The notes under the pieces were generated by a model, which had not been told where the DNA came from, ran no database searches, and saw only the letters and a list, made by a program, of their open reading frames with translations. Below are positions 15,458 to 23,920 of a DNA stretch of 64,000 bases, in pieces. How positions within the stretch are numbered: position 1 is the first letter of the stretch; the number at the start of each line of letters is the position of its first letter. Made by a program: the position numbers and the translations under genes. The DNA comes from Sphingomonas colocasiae (GTDB lineage: Bacteria; Pseudomonadota; Alphaproteobacteria; Sphingomonadales; Sphingomonadaceae): contig NZ_JAINVV010000004.1 of the NCBI RefSeq assembly GCF_019880585.1, positions 558,001 through 622,000 on the forward strand, in the 5' to 3' direction.

Positions 15458-16801
15458 ATGACTGCCGAAACAATTCCCGTGACCCAGGCCGAGCGCGACG
15501 CCCGCGCCCTCAATGCGGACGGTCACGGGGCCGATGGCCACAAGATCGCGCCCGGCGAGATCGCGATCGGGGTGATCATCGGCCGGACCTCGGAATTCTT
15601 CGATTTCTTCGTCTATGCCATCGCGTCGGTGCTGGTGTTCCCGAAGCTGGTCTTCCCGCACATGGATCCGCTCAAGGGCACCTTATGGTCCTTCGCGATC
15701 TTCGCGCTCGCCTTCATGGCGCGACCGGTGGGCACCGCGATCTTCACCGCGATCGACCGCGCCTATGGCCGGGGCGCCAAGCTGACCATCGCGCTGTTCC
15801 TGCTCGGCGGATCGACCGCCGCGATCGCGTTCCTGCCGGGCTATGAAAGCATCGGCATCGCCTCCGCCCTGCTTCTGGCGCTGTTCCGTATGGGGCAGGG
15901 CGTGGCGCTCGGCGGATCGTGGGACGGGCTCGCTTCCTTGCTCGCGCTCAACGCGCCGGAGGGCAAGCGCGGCTGGTATGCGATGGTGCCGCAGCTTGGC
16001 GCGCCGCTCGGCCTGATCGTCGCCAGCCTGCTGTTCATGTTCCTGATCTCGTCGCTGCCGGCCGAGGATTTCCTGGCCTGGGGTTGGCGCTACCCCTTCT
16101 TCGTCGCTTTCGCGATCAACGTGGTGGCGCTGTTCGCGCGGCTGCGCATCGTGGTGACGCCCGAATATGCGCGCCTGTTCGAGAATCGCGAATTGCAGCC
16201 GGCGCGGATCACGGAGACGGTGCGGTCCGAATGGCGCGTCATCGCGGCAGGAGCCTTCGCGCCGCTGGCGAGCTTCGCGATGTTCCACATGGTGACGGTG
16301 TTCCCGCTTTCCTGGGTGTTCCTCTTCACCGAAGAGACGCCGGTGCGCTTCCTGATCATCGAGGCGGTGGCGGCCGCACTCGGTATCGCCGCGATCATCG
16401 CCTCCGGCTATTTGGCCGACCGGTTCGGCCGTCGCGCCGTGCTGGGCGTGACGGCGGCCGCGATCGCGGCGTTCAGCGGCTTCGCGCCGCAACTGCTCGA
16501 TGCCGGCGAGTTCGGCGAGGCGGCGTTCATGTTCCTGGGCTTCGTGCTGCTGGGCCTGTCGTTCGGCCAGTCCTCGGGCGCGCTGTCGGCCAGCTTCGGA
16601 CAGCAGCACCGCTATACCGGCTCGGCGCTCACCTCAGATCTCGCCTGGCTGTTCGGCGCGGGCTTCGCGCCCTTGGTCGCGCTGTGGCTGTCGAGCGCGT
16701 TCGGGCTGCTCGCGGCCGGCGCCTATCTGCTGTCCGGCGCGATCGGCACGCTGGTCGCGCTGTGGTTCAACCGCGAACTGGGCCGTAATATCGGCGGCTG
16801 A
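15458..16801 (+). CDS. MFS transporter, MHS (metabolite:H+ symporter) type
   Basis: The protein (447 aa) has 12 predicted membrane helices. The opening RTSEFFDFFVYAIASVLVFP resembles the EWYDFFIYG start of MHS symporters, which carry organic acids such as shikimate, citrate or betaines. Other motifs are FMARPVGTAIF, ALFRMGQGVALGGSWDG and DRFGRRAVL. The ATG at 15458 is chosen; a longer reading from 15350 adds a non-conserved leader that would overlap the inverted repeat. The gene sits 70 nt before a CoA-transferase gene, suggesting uptake of an acid that is then activated with CoA, but the substrate is not shown by the sequence. Confidence 0.8.
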   Translation: MTAETIPVTQAERDARALNADGHGADGHKIAPGEIAIGVIIGRTSEFFDFFVYAIASVLVFPKLVFPHMDPLKGTLWSFAIFALAFMARPVGTAIFTAIDRAYGRGAKLTIALFLLGGSTAAIAFLPGYESIGIASALLLALFRMGQGVALGGSWDGLASLLALNAPEGKRGWYAMVPQLGAPLGLIVASLLFMFLISSLPAEDFLAWGWRYPFFVAFAINVVALFARLRIVVTPEYARLFENRELQPARITETVRSEWRVIAAGAFAPLASFAMFHMVTVFPLSWVFLFTEETPVRFLIIEAVAAALGIAAIIASGYLADRFGRRAVLGVTAAAIAAFSGFAPQLLDAGEFGEAAFMFLGFVLLGLSFGQSSGALSASFGQQHRYTGSALTSDLAWLFGAGFAPLVALWLSSAFGLLAAGAYLLSGAIGTLVALWFNRELGRNIGG

Positions 16802-16871
16802 TCTGCATTGCGCGGCTGCCCCGGTTCTTTTTGGGCGCGAAATTCCGCGAGGCGCTGATACAGTCCCGGCA

Positions 16872-18092
16872 ATGTACGATCTTCTGCATGGCCTGCGTGT
16901 CGTCGAGGGCGCGGCATTCATCGCCGGGCCGTCCTGCGGCCTTCATCTGGCGCAGATGGGCGCGGAGGTGATCCGTTTCGACACGATCGGTGGCGGACCG
17001 GATTTTCGCCGCTGGCCGCTCGCCCCCAATGGCGCCAGCCTGTATTGGGAAGGGCTGAACAAGGGCAAGAAATCGGTCGCGATCAACCTGTCTTCGCCCG
17101 AGGGGCGAGACCTGGCGGTGGCGCTCGCGACCGCGCCGGGCGAGAATGCCGGCCTGTTCGTCACCAACTATCCGGCCGAGGGTTTCCTGTCTTATGCCGC
17201 GCTGAAGGCGAAGCGCGACGATATCGTCTGCGTCCGCGTGATGGGCTGGGCCGATGGTGCGCCCGCGGTCGATTATACCGTCAACGCGGCATCGGGCATT
17301 CCCATGATGACGGGGCCGTCCGATGATCCGCGCCCGGTGAACCATGTTCTGCCCGCCTGGGATCTGCTCGGCGGCGCTTATGCCGCTTTCGCGCTGGTCG
17401 CGGCGGAGCGCGCGCGGCGTGGCGGGCGCGGGGGCGGCGAAGTCCGCGTGCCGCTTTCGGATCTGGTCGCGTCGAGCCTCAGCCATATGGGGTCGCTCGC
17501 GGAGGTGCTTGTCTCCGGCCAGGATCGCCCGCGCATGGGCAATGACCTGTTCGGCGCGTTCGGCCGCGATTTCGCGACCGCGGACAGCACCCGCGTGATG
17601 ATCGTCGCGATCACGCCAAATCAGTGGCGGGGGCTGATCCGTGCGCTCGATCTGTCCGACGCCGTCGCGGCGCTCGAAAATGAACTCGATGTCGCTTTCG
17701 CCGCCGACGAAGCTGCGCGCTTCGCGCATCGCGACCGGTTGTTTCCGCTGTTTGAGGCGGCGATCGCGGCGCGCGATCTCGCCGTGCTCGCACCGGCCTT
17801 CGATGCCGCCGGCGTCACTTGGTCCAGATATCAGGGCCTGCACGACGCGGCGACGCGCGATGCGCGGTTGTTCACGGCCAATCCCATCTTCCAGACGATC
17901 CGCCATCCCAGCGGGCTCGATTATCCGGCATCGGGGCCGGCGGGCACGCTTGCCGGACGGCCGCGCGGCCCCCTGGCGCCCGCGCCGCGCCTGGGCGAGC
18001 ATACCGACGAGGTGCTGGCCGCGTTGCTGGGGCTGGACAGCGGTGTGATCGGTGGACTGCACGATCGCGGTGTGGTGGCGAGCGCGTCATGA
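16872..18092 (+). CDS. Class III (CaiB/BaiF-type) CoA-transferase
   Basis: The protein (406 aa) moves CoA between carboxylic acids through an aspartyl-CoA thioester. The family start is clear (LLHGLRVVEGAAFIAGPSC and LAQMGAEVIRFD), as are LYWEGLNKGKKSVAINLSSP and FVTNYPAEGFLSY. The central HVLPAWDLLGGAYAAFALVA matches the segment around the catalytic Asp (PAWD). The start at 16872 is the first ATG that gives the conserved N-terminus. It overlaps the next gene by 4 nt (ATGA). With the hydratase, dehydrogenase and thiolase downstream it forms an acid-degradation operon. Confidence 0.88.
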   Translation: MYDLLHGLRVVEGAAFIAGPSCGLHLAQMGAEVIRFDTIGGGPDFRRWPLAPNGASLYWEGLNKGKKSVAINLSSPEGRDLAVALATAPGENAGLFVTNYPAEGFLSYAALKAKRDDIVCVRVMGWADGAPAVDYTVNAASGIPMMTGPSDDPRPVNHVLPAWDLLGGAYAAFALVAAERARRGGRGGGEVRVPLSDLVASSLSHMGSLAEVLVSGQDRPRMGNDLFGAFGRDFATADSTRVMIVAITPNQWRGLIRALDLSDAVAALENELDVAFAADEAARFAHRDRLFPLFEAAIAARDLAVLAPAFDAAGVTWSRYQGLHDAATRDARLFTANPIFQTIRHPSGLDYPASGPAGTLAGRPRGPLAPAPRLGEHTDEVLAALLGLDSGVIGGLHDRGVVASAS

Positions 18093-18916
18093 GCCTGGAT
18101 TCTGCGCAGATCGAGCAATGGCGCGGCTGGATCGGTCGCAGCGAACGCCATGTCGAATATCTTCACCGCGAATGCATGCGCCGTTATGCCGCCGCATCGG
18201 GCGGTGAACTGGATGTCGAGGCGCGGCAACCCTCGCTTGGCCATTGGGCCTATTTCCTGCCGACGGTCGCGGCGGATGGCGTGGGGGTGGATGGGCACCC
18301 GCTTCGCGGCGGTTTTCTGCCGCCAGTCACGCTGCCGCGCCGGATGTTCGCGGCCGCCGAAATCCGTTTCGAGCGCCCCTTGCAGCTCGATGTCGAGGCG
18401 GAACTCGTCGCGACGATCCGCGACGTGAAGCATCGCGCCGGCAAGTCGGGTGAGCTTGTGCTGATCGAACTGGACAGGGTGCTGAGCCAACAGGGTATTG
18501 TGCGGCTGAGCGAGCGCCAGACCATCGTCTATCGCGATGCCGGCGCGCCGACGCCTGCCGTGGAAGATGCCGGGCTCACCGCCGGGGCCGGGGATGAACG
18601 CTGGTTGCCCGGGGCGGTCGATCTGTTCCGCTATTCGGCGGCGACCTTCAACGGCCACCGCATCCATTACGACCTGCCCTATGCGACCATGGAAGAAGGA
18701 TATCCCGGCCTGGTCGTGCACGGCCCGCTCACCGCGACCCGGCTTCACGCCTACGCCGCGCGCCGGTTGGGCCGGGCGCCGGCGCGTTTCGCGTTTCGCG
18801 CGGTCGCGCCGCTCTTTTGCGAGCAGCCGGTGCTGCTGCGGCCCGGCGGTATCGAGAATGAGATAGTCGCCGTCCGTTGCGACGGCATCACGGCGATGAT
18901 CGCAACCGCCGATTAA
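18089..18916 (+). CDS. MaoC/HTD2-like acyl-CoA hydratase
   Basis: The protein (275 aa) has two hotdog units: an N-terminal FAS1-like dehydratase part (about residues 1-150, with LGHWAYFLP and GGFLPPVTLPRRMFA) and a C-terminal MaoC-like part (YSAATFNGHRIHYDLPYA, then YPGLVVHGPLTATRL). The hydratase Asp/His pair is represented by the NGHRIHYD stretch. This layout is that of mesaconyl-CoA or itaconyl-CoA hydratases and of fungal HTD2. Its ATG overlaps the CoA-transferase stop, and the acyl-CoA dehydrogenase follows after 12 nt. A role in hydrating a short branched or unsaturated acyl-CoA is inferred from context. Confidence 0.78.
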   Translation: MSLDSAQIEQWRGWIGRSERHVEYLHRECMRRYAAASGGELDVEARQPSLGHWAYFLPTVAADGVGVDGHPLRGGFLPPVTLPRRMFAAAEIRFERPLQLDVEAELVATIRDVKHRAGKSGELVLIELDRVLSQQGIVRLSERQTIVYRDAGAPTPAVEDAGLTAGAGDERWLPGAVDLFRYSAATFNGHRIHYDLPYATMEEGYPGLVVHGPLTATRLHAYAARRLGRAPARFAFRAVAPLFCEQPVLLRPGGIENEIVAVRCDGITAMIATAD

Positions 18917-18928
18917 ACGGGGACCGAT

Positions 18929-20074
18929 ATGGACCAGGAAACCTTCACTCTCCTCCGCGACACCGTTCGCCGCTTCGTCGACCAGCGCCTGATCCCGGCC
19001 GAGGATCAGGTCGAGCATGACGATCTCGTGCCCGAGGCGATCGTCGCCGAAATGCGCGAGCTTGGCCTGTTCGGCCTGTCGGTACCCGAGGATTATGGCG
19101 GGCTCGGCCTGACCATGGCGGAGGAAGCGGCGGTGATCCGCGAGCTGACGCGCGCGTCGGTGGTCTTCCGCTCGGTGATCGGCACGACGGTCGGCATCGG
19201 CAGCCAGGGGATCGTCATCGACGGGACCGAGGAACAGAAGCGCGAATGGCTGCCCAGGCTCGCGACCGGCGAAGCGGTGTCGAGCTTCGGCCTGACCGAG
19301 CCGGACGCGGGTTCGGACGCCGCCTCGCTGCGTACGGTGGCGGTCCGTGACGGAGACAATTATCGGATCACCGGCACCAAGCGTTTCATCACCAATGCCG
19401 GCCGCGCCACCGTTTTCACGCTGATGGCGCGCAGCGAGCCCGACGTGAAGGGCGCGGGCGGCATTTCCGCCTTCATCGTGCCGGCGGACACACCGGGCAT
19501 CAGCCTGGGCAAGCCCGACAAGAAAATGGGACAGCGCGGCGCACACGTCTATGATGTGATCCTCGATGATGTCGTCGTGCCGGCCGCCAATATCATCGGC
19601 GGCGTCCCCGGCCTGGGCTTCAAGACTGCGATGAAGGTGCTCGATCGCGGCCGCATCCATATCGCGGCGGTCGCGATGGGCATGTGCGATCGCCTGATCG
19701 AGATGAGCCTGCGCTACGCGACGGAGCGCAAGCAGTTCGGCCAGCGCATCGCCGATTTCCAGCTCGTCCAGGCGATGCTCGCCGATTGCAAGGCCGAGGC
19801 GCTGGCGGTGGAGGCGTTGATGGAACGTGCCGCCGCGCGCTTCGATGCGGGAGAGAAGATCAGCCTGGAGGCGTCGGCGCTCAAATATCTCGCGAGCGAA
19901 ACGGTCGGCCGTATCGCCGATCGCGCCGTCCAGATCCATGGCGGCGCGGGTTATATTTCCGAATATAAGGTTGAGCGCTTCTATCGTGACGTGCGCGTGC
20001 TGCGCCTTTACGAGGGCACCTCGCAAATCCAGCAGCTCATCATCGCCCGCGAAATGCTTCGCGGAGCGGATTAG
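18929..20074 (+). CDS. Acyl-CoA dehydrogenase
   Basis: The protein (381 aa) is a flavin-dependent acyl-CoA dehydrogenase with the normal three-part fold. Visible signatures are FGLSVPEDYGGLGL, FGLTEPDAGSDAAS (acyl-CoA and FAD contact), YRITGTKRFITNA, RKQFGQRIADFQLVQ and the C-terminal AVQIHGGAGYISEYKVERFY followed by IYEGTSQIQ-like LYEGTSQIQ. The glutamate of LYEGTSQIQ is the usual catalytic base position in the short-chain subgroup. It oxidises an acyl-CoA to the 2-enoyl form and passes electrons to ETF. It is in one run with the CoA-transferase and hydratase. Confidence 0.92.
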   Translation: MDQETFTLLRDTVRRFVDQRLIPAEDQVEHDDLVPEAIVAEMRELGLFGLSVPEDYGGLGLTMAEEAAVIRELTRASVVFRSVIGTTVGIGSQGIVIDGTEEQKREWLPRLATGEAVSSFGLTEPDAGSDAASLRTVAVRDGDNYRITGTKRFITNAGRATVFTLMARSEPDVKGAGGISAFIVPADTPGISLGKPDKKMGQRGAHVYDVILDDVVVPAANIIGGVPGLGFKTAMKVLDRGRIHIAAVAMGMCDRLIEMSLRYATERKQFGQRIADFQLVQAMLADCKAEALAVEALMERAAARFDAGEKISLEASALKYLASETVGRIADRAVQIHGGAGYISEYKVERFYRDVRVLRLYEGTSQIQQLIIAREMLRGAD

Positions 20075-20159
20075 CGATTTGCAGTTCGATGGAATCATCG
20101 AACGACTCGAAAATCGCGGCAACGAATATCTACTGACTCCAGGGAACAGGAAAAACACC

Positions 20160-21356
20160 ATGCGCAAGGCCGCTATCGTCACGCCGCTCCGTACGCCTGT
20201 CGGCAAGTTCATGGGCGCATTGTCCGGCATGCAGGCCGGCGATCTGGGCGCGGTGATCGTCAAGGCGCTGGTCGAACGCACCGGCATCGATCCGATGCGG
20301 ATCGACGATGTCGTCTTCGCCCAGGGCTATGGCAATGGCGAGGCACCGGCCGTCGGCCGCTGGGCGGCGCTCGCCGCCGGGCTGCCGATCGAGGTGCCGG
20401 GCTATCAGCTCGACCGCCGCTGCGGCAGCGGGCTCCAGGCGGTGATCGACGCGGCGATGATGGTGCAGACCGGCGCGGCGGACGTCGTCATTGCCGGCGG
20501 CGTCGAAAGCATGAGCAATGTCGAATATTATTCGACCGACATGCGCAAGGGTGCGCGCATGGGGGCTTCGACAATGCATGATCGGCTGACGCGCGGGCGG
20601 CTGATGTCGCAGCCGATCGAACGCTTCGGCGTGATCAGCGGCATGATCGAGACCGCCGAGAATCTGGCGAAGGACTATGGTATCAGCCGTGAAGCCTGCG
20701 ACGAATATGCGGTGATGAGCCACCAGCGCGCCACTGCGGCCTGGGCCGGGAACCGGTTCGCCGACGAACTCGTGCCCGTCCCGGTGCCGCAGCGCAGGGG
20801 CGATCCGGTGCTGTTCGCGAAGGATGAGGGCTTCCGCCCCGATGCGACGATGGAGACGCTCGGCGCGCTCCGGCCGATCGAGAAGGGCGGCGTGGTGACG
20901 GCGGGCAATGCCAGCCAGCAGAACGACGCCGCCGCCGCCTGCCTCGTCGTCGCGGAAGACAAGCTGGCGGAATTGGGGCTGGAGCCGCTCGCATGGTTCC
21001 ATGGCTGGGCGGCCGCCGGCTGTGAACCTTCGCGCATGGGCATCGGCCCCGTGCCGGCGGTCGCGCGCCTGTTCGAGCGCACGGGACTGAGCTGGGACGA
21101 TATCGATCTGGTCGAGCTCAACGAGGCGTTCGCGCCGCAGGTGCTTGCCGTTCTCAAGGGCTGGGGCTGGGACGACAGGGATCGCCTCAACGTCAACGGA
21201 TCGGGCATCTCGCTCGGTCATCCGATCGGCGCCACCGGCGGCCGGATCCTTGCCAATCTCCTCCACGAACTGCGCCGTCGCGGTGGCCGTTACGGGCTGG
21301 AGACGATGTGCATCGGCGGCGGCCAGGGGTTGGCCGCGGTTTTCGAGCGGGCTTAG
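20160..21356 (+). CDS. Acetyl-CoA acyltransferase (thiolase)
   Basis: The protein (398 aa) is a degradative-type thiolase. Catalytic residues are in place: the nucleophilic Cys in DRRCGSGLQAV, the NEAFAPQ loop, the His in GISLGHPIGATGGR and the second Cys in MCIGGGQG. The ATG at 20160 has a good AGGGAACAGG upstream. It lies 85 nt after the acyl-CoA dehydrogenase gene and may also have its own promoter. It would cleave the 3-ketoacyl-CoA from the preceding steps. A palindromic element follows its stop. Confidence 0.92.
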   Translation: MRKAAIVTPLRTPVGKFMGALSGMQAGDLGAVIVKALVERTGIDPMRIDDVVFAQGYGNGEAPAVGRWAALAAGLPIEVPGYQLDRRCGSGLQAVIDAAMMVQTGAADVVIAGGVESMSNVEYYSTDMRKGARMGASTMHDRLTRGRLMSQPIERFGVISGMIETAENLAKDYGISREACDEYAVMSHQRATAAWAGNRFADELVPVPVPQRRGDPVLFAKDEGFRPDATMETLGALRPIEKGGVVTAGNASQQNDAAAACLVVAEDKLAELGLEPLAWFHGWAAAGCEPSRMGIGPVPAVARLFERTGLSWDDIDLVELNEAFAPQVLAVLKGWGWDDRDRLNVNGSGISLGHPIGATGGRILANLLHELRRRGGRYGLETMCIGGGQGLAAVFERA

Positions 21357-21425
21357 AGTCTGGTTGGAAATGCGCGGAAGAGCACATTTCCAGTGCCGCG
21401 CCAGGCGTATTCTCCAAACGGACTC
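21356..21425. repeat. Palindromic intergenic element between convergent genes
   Basis: The ends carry imperfect inverted repeats (GAGTCTGGTTGGAAAT against GAGTCCGTTTGGAGAAT read from the other end, about 12 of 16 positions alike). An inner part pairs GGAAATG with CATTTCC. It begins at the thiolase stop codon. It could be a small repeat family member or a bidirectional terminator. Confidence 0.4.
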
Positions 21426-21435
21426 TTAGAGCCGG

Positions 21436-21459
21436 CTGCGCGAAATCTGCATCGCGCAG
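21436..21459. terminator. Hairpin at the end of the permease and thiolase genes
   Basis: CTGCGCGA and TCGCGCAG form a perfect 8-bp stem with an 8-nt loop, 7 nt from the stop codon of the minus-strand permease gene. It probably terminates one or both convergent transcripts. Confidence 0.45.
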
Positions 21460-21465
21460 GATGCT

Positions 21466-22788
21466 TTAACTGGCTGACGATCGGTCGCGCCAGTGGAACC
21501 AGCCGCGCGCGACCACCCAGCCGACGGCGACGATGATCAGGCCGTAGCGGGCCGAAGGCGGACCCGATATCAGGCTGGAGATCATGACGAGCAGCGCGCC
21601 GGCCGCGAACAGCGCGGCGGCGAGCTTGACCCCGATACTGAAGCTGCGCCCGCCGCCGGCGGGCGCGAGGCGGAAGACCGCGAGCCCGGCAAGGCCGTAG
21701 AACAGCCAGCTCGTCACCACGACATAGCCGAGCAACGTATCGAACGAGCCGAGCGCCGTCAGGATCGCGGCGACGATCGTGCACAGCAGCACGGCGGGCA
21801 GCGGCACGCGCGTCCGCGCGGACAGGCCGGCCAGAGCGTGTGGCAACAGCCCGTCGACCGCCATGGCGTAGACCAGGCGCGATCCGCTCAGCAGCGTGGC
21901 ATGCGCGGCGCTCAGGATCGCGACGAGGATGATCACGCTGACGGTGTTGGCGATCAGGTTCAGGTCGGCCGCCCTCAAGGCAGCTTCGATCACATTGGGC
22001 GCGGACGCGAGCTCGGCGGGCGGCAGCCACAGGCTGACCGCGAGCGTCACCAGCATGTAAGTGACGCCCAGGATGACCACGCCGGCGATCAGGCCGAAGC
22101 GGATGGTGCGCGCGGGATCGGCGGCTTCACCGGAATTGTAGGTCACATATTGCCAGCCCTCGAATGCCCAGAGCACGGCGATCAGCGCGACCGAGATGTT
22201 GACGGTGGCGGGCGCCTGCAGCACGCTGCCGGCATCGGCGTGCGTCGGCGCCGGCAAGACCAGCAGCAGGATGGCGATCGCGACCAGCGGCAGCAGCTTG
22301 AACAGGGCGGTCCAGTTCTGGACGTCGCCCGATCGCCGGATCGACGCGCAATTGGCGATGCCGATGCCGAGCACGACGATCAGGCCGATCGTGGTGGGGC
22401 CAACGGGCAGCGCGAACAGGCGGGAGACGATGCTGCCAAAGGCGCTCGCCAGGGTCGCGATCGCGCCCGAGATGCCGACGAAAAGCATCATCCAGCCGAA
22501 CAGGAAACCTGCCGTCCGGCCGAAGGCGTCGCGGATATAGACATAGACGCCGCCCGCCTCGGGCCGGGATTCGGCCAGCCGCGCATAGGTGAGTGCGCCG
22601 CACAGCGCGAGGGCGGCGCCGATCGCCCAGATCCCGATCGCCAGCCCCACGCTCATGCCCGATGCGGTCACGACCGTCCCTGGAACCAGGAAGATGCCGG
22701 AGCCGATGACATTGCCCACCGTCAGCATGGCGATGTCGCGCCGGCCAAGGGTGCGACGGAGCGTCGCGTCTTCCGTGATATCGGTCAT
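21466..22788 (-). CDS. APC-superfamily amino acid permease
   Basis: The protein (440 aa) has about 12 membrane helices. The APC signature is clear: MLTVGNVIGSGIFLVPG (unwound helix 1), ALTYARLAESRPEAGGVYVY (helix 3 region) and AFEGWQYVTYNSGEA (helix 6 region, with FEGW). The family imports amino acids by proton symport or exchange. The ATG at 22788 is preferred; one at 22812 would add eight residues. It is divergent from an RpiR regulator gene and lies beside the D-aminoacylase locus, so it could carry the amino acid released there. Confidence 0.85.
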   Translation of the reverse strand: MTDITEDATLRRTLGRRDIAMLTVGNVIGSGIFLVPGTVVTASGMSVGLAIGIWAIGAALALCGALTYARLAESRPEAGGVYVYIRDAFGRTAGFLFGWMMLFVGISGAIATLASAFGSIVSRLFALPVGPTTIGLIVVLGIGIANCASIRRSGDVQNWTALFKLLPLVAIAILLLVLPAPTHADAGSVLQAPATVNISVALIAVLWAFEGWQYVTYNSGEAADPARTIRFGLIAGVVILGVTYMLVTLAVSLWLPPAELASAPNVIEAALRAADLNLIANTVSVIILVAILSAAHATLLSGSRLVYAMAVDGLLPHALAGLSARTRVPLPAVLLCTIVAAILTALGSFDTLLGYVVVTSWLFYGLAGLAVFRLAPAGGGRSFSIGVKLAAALFAAGALLVMISSLISGPPSARYGLIIVAVGWVVARGWFHWRDRSSAS

Positions 22789-22847
22789 CGTGCCGCTTGC
22801 CCCAGCGCGCATCCTTCACGATCGGCCATGCCATTCCCCCATGATGC

Positions 22848-22862
22848 GCATCCGGCGGATGC
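22848..22862. promoter_or_regulatory. Inverted repeat in the permease / rpiR divergent region
   Basis: GCATCCG-G-CGGATGC is a perfect 7-1-7 palindrome, 60 nt upstream of the permease start. It may be an operator for the permease, but no binding protein can be named. Confidence 0.3.
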
Positions 22863-22925
22863 GGCGATGTCATTTTTCTAACTCGATCTTAGCCTATGGA
22901 AAGAATAGACCAGCCACAAGTCGAT

Positions 22926-22941
22926 CGTCCCGTCCGGGACG
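22926..22941. promoter_or_regulatory. Inverted repeat upstream of rpiR
   Basis: CGTCCCG-TC-CGGGACG is a perfect 7-2-7 palindrome, 83 nt upstream of the regulator's start codon. It could be a regulatory site or a leader hairpin. Confidence 0.3.
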
Positions 22942-23023
22942 CTTGACTGTCTGGGAACGCTTCGATGACGATGATCCATCCAGTCTTGTGGCAATCGCCG
23001 CCGATCCATGCGATGCCGCGCCG

Positions 23024-23920
23024 ATGACTGTGGGCAGGGGCACTGGCCTGATCGAGCGGCTGCGTGAGGAGATGGCGTCCTTCACCGAGGCCGAGCGGCT
23101 GATCGCGAATTTCGTCGTCAACGACCGGCAAAGCGTTCCGTTCGAGACCGCGTCGTCGCTCGCGAAGAAGCTCGACGTCAGCCCGGTCACCGTCGGCCGC
23201 TTCTGCCGGCGCATGGGCTATCGCAATTTCCGCGAGCTGAAGGCCGAACTGAAATTCGATATCGCGGCGACGCCATGGCCGCGCGGCGAACAGTTCGATC
23301 AGCTCGTCGCGAACGATGCCGGCAAGTCGGAATTGCAGCGCGATTTCGATCTCAACGTCGCCGGCATGCTGGAGGTCTATAATCTCGCGCGCACGCCCGA
23401 ATGGGACGTGATCGCGACGATCCTGGCCGAGGCGCCCGAGCTTTACGTGTCGGGTTTCCAGCCCGAGCGCGGCATGGCGGCGCAATTCGCCTATATGCTG
23501 CAATATGCCCGGCCCAATGTGCGCACGGTCGATCTGGCGGCGGGGCATTTCGCCGATGTGCTGGCCGACGATTGCCCGGGCAGGGCGCTCGTCATCGTCG
23601 AGACGCGCCGCTATTCGCGCCAGGCGCAGATGCTGGCGCGCCATGCGCAAAAGGCCGGGATCGCGCTGGTCTTCATCACCGACAAATATTGCCATTGGGC
23701 GCACCAATATACGCCGCACGTGCTGGCATTGCCGACCGAAAGCGCGATGTTCTGGGATACGCTGGTGCCGATGGTGGCGGCGCTGACATTGCTCTCGAAC
23801 GCGGTGGTGCTCAAGCTGGGCGCGAGCGCCGAACCCAGATTGTCGCGCATTTCCGAACTCTATCAGGAGTTCACCGGCCATGTCGGCCAGACGCCGCGCA
23901 AGCAGCGCGGCGAGGGGTGA
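23024..23920 (+). CDS. RpiR/MurR-family transcriptional regulator
   Basis: The protein (298 aa) has an N-terminal helix-turn-helix (FETASSLAKKLDVSPVTVGR, then FCRRMGYRNFRELKAEL) and a C-terminal SIS domain (about residues 130-270, with LYVSGFQPERG and ALVIVETRRYSRQAQML). SIS domains bind phosphosugars or related acids, and RpiR proteins usually control nearby catabolic genes. The start at 23024 gives the standard N-terminus. Its stop codon abuts the stop of the DUF1611 gene on the other strand (23918-23920 and 23921-23923). Its likely targets are the permease and the TonB/D-aminoacylase operon. Confidence 0.85.
   Translation: MTVGRGTGLIERLREEMASFTEAERLIANFVVNDRQSVPFETASSLAKKLDVSPVTVGRFCRRMGYRNFRELKAELKFDIAATPWPRGEQFDQLVANDAGKSELQRDFDLNVAGMLEVYNLARTPEWDVIATILAEAPELYVSGFQPERGMAAQFAYMLQYARPNVRTVDLAAGHFADVLADDCPGRALVIVETRRYSRQAQMLARHAQKAGIALVFITDKYCHWAHQYTPHVLALPTESAMFWDTLVPMVAALTLLSNAVVLKLGASAEPRLSRISELYQEFTGHVGQTPRKQRGEG

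Noticed and set aside
17921-20287. A 788-codon antisense frame over the hydratase and acyl-CoA dehydrogenase genes
   Set aside because: Shadow frame; composition and lack of motifs are as in other antisense frames.
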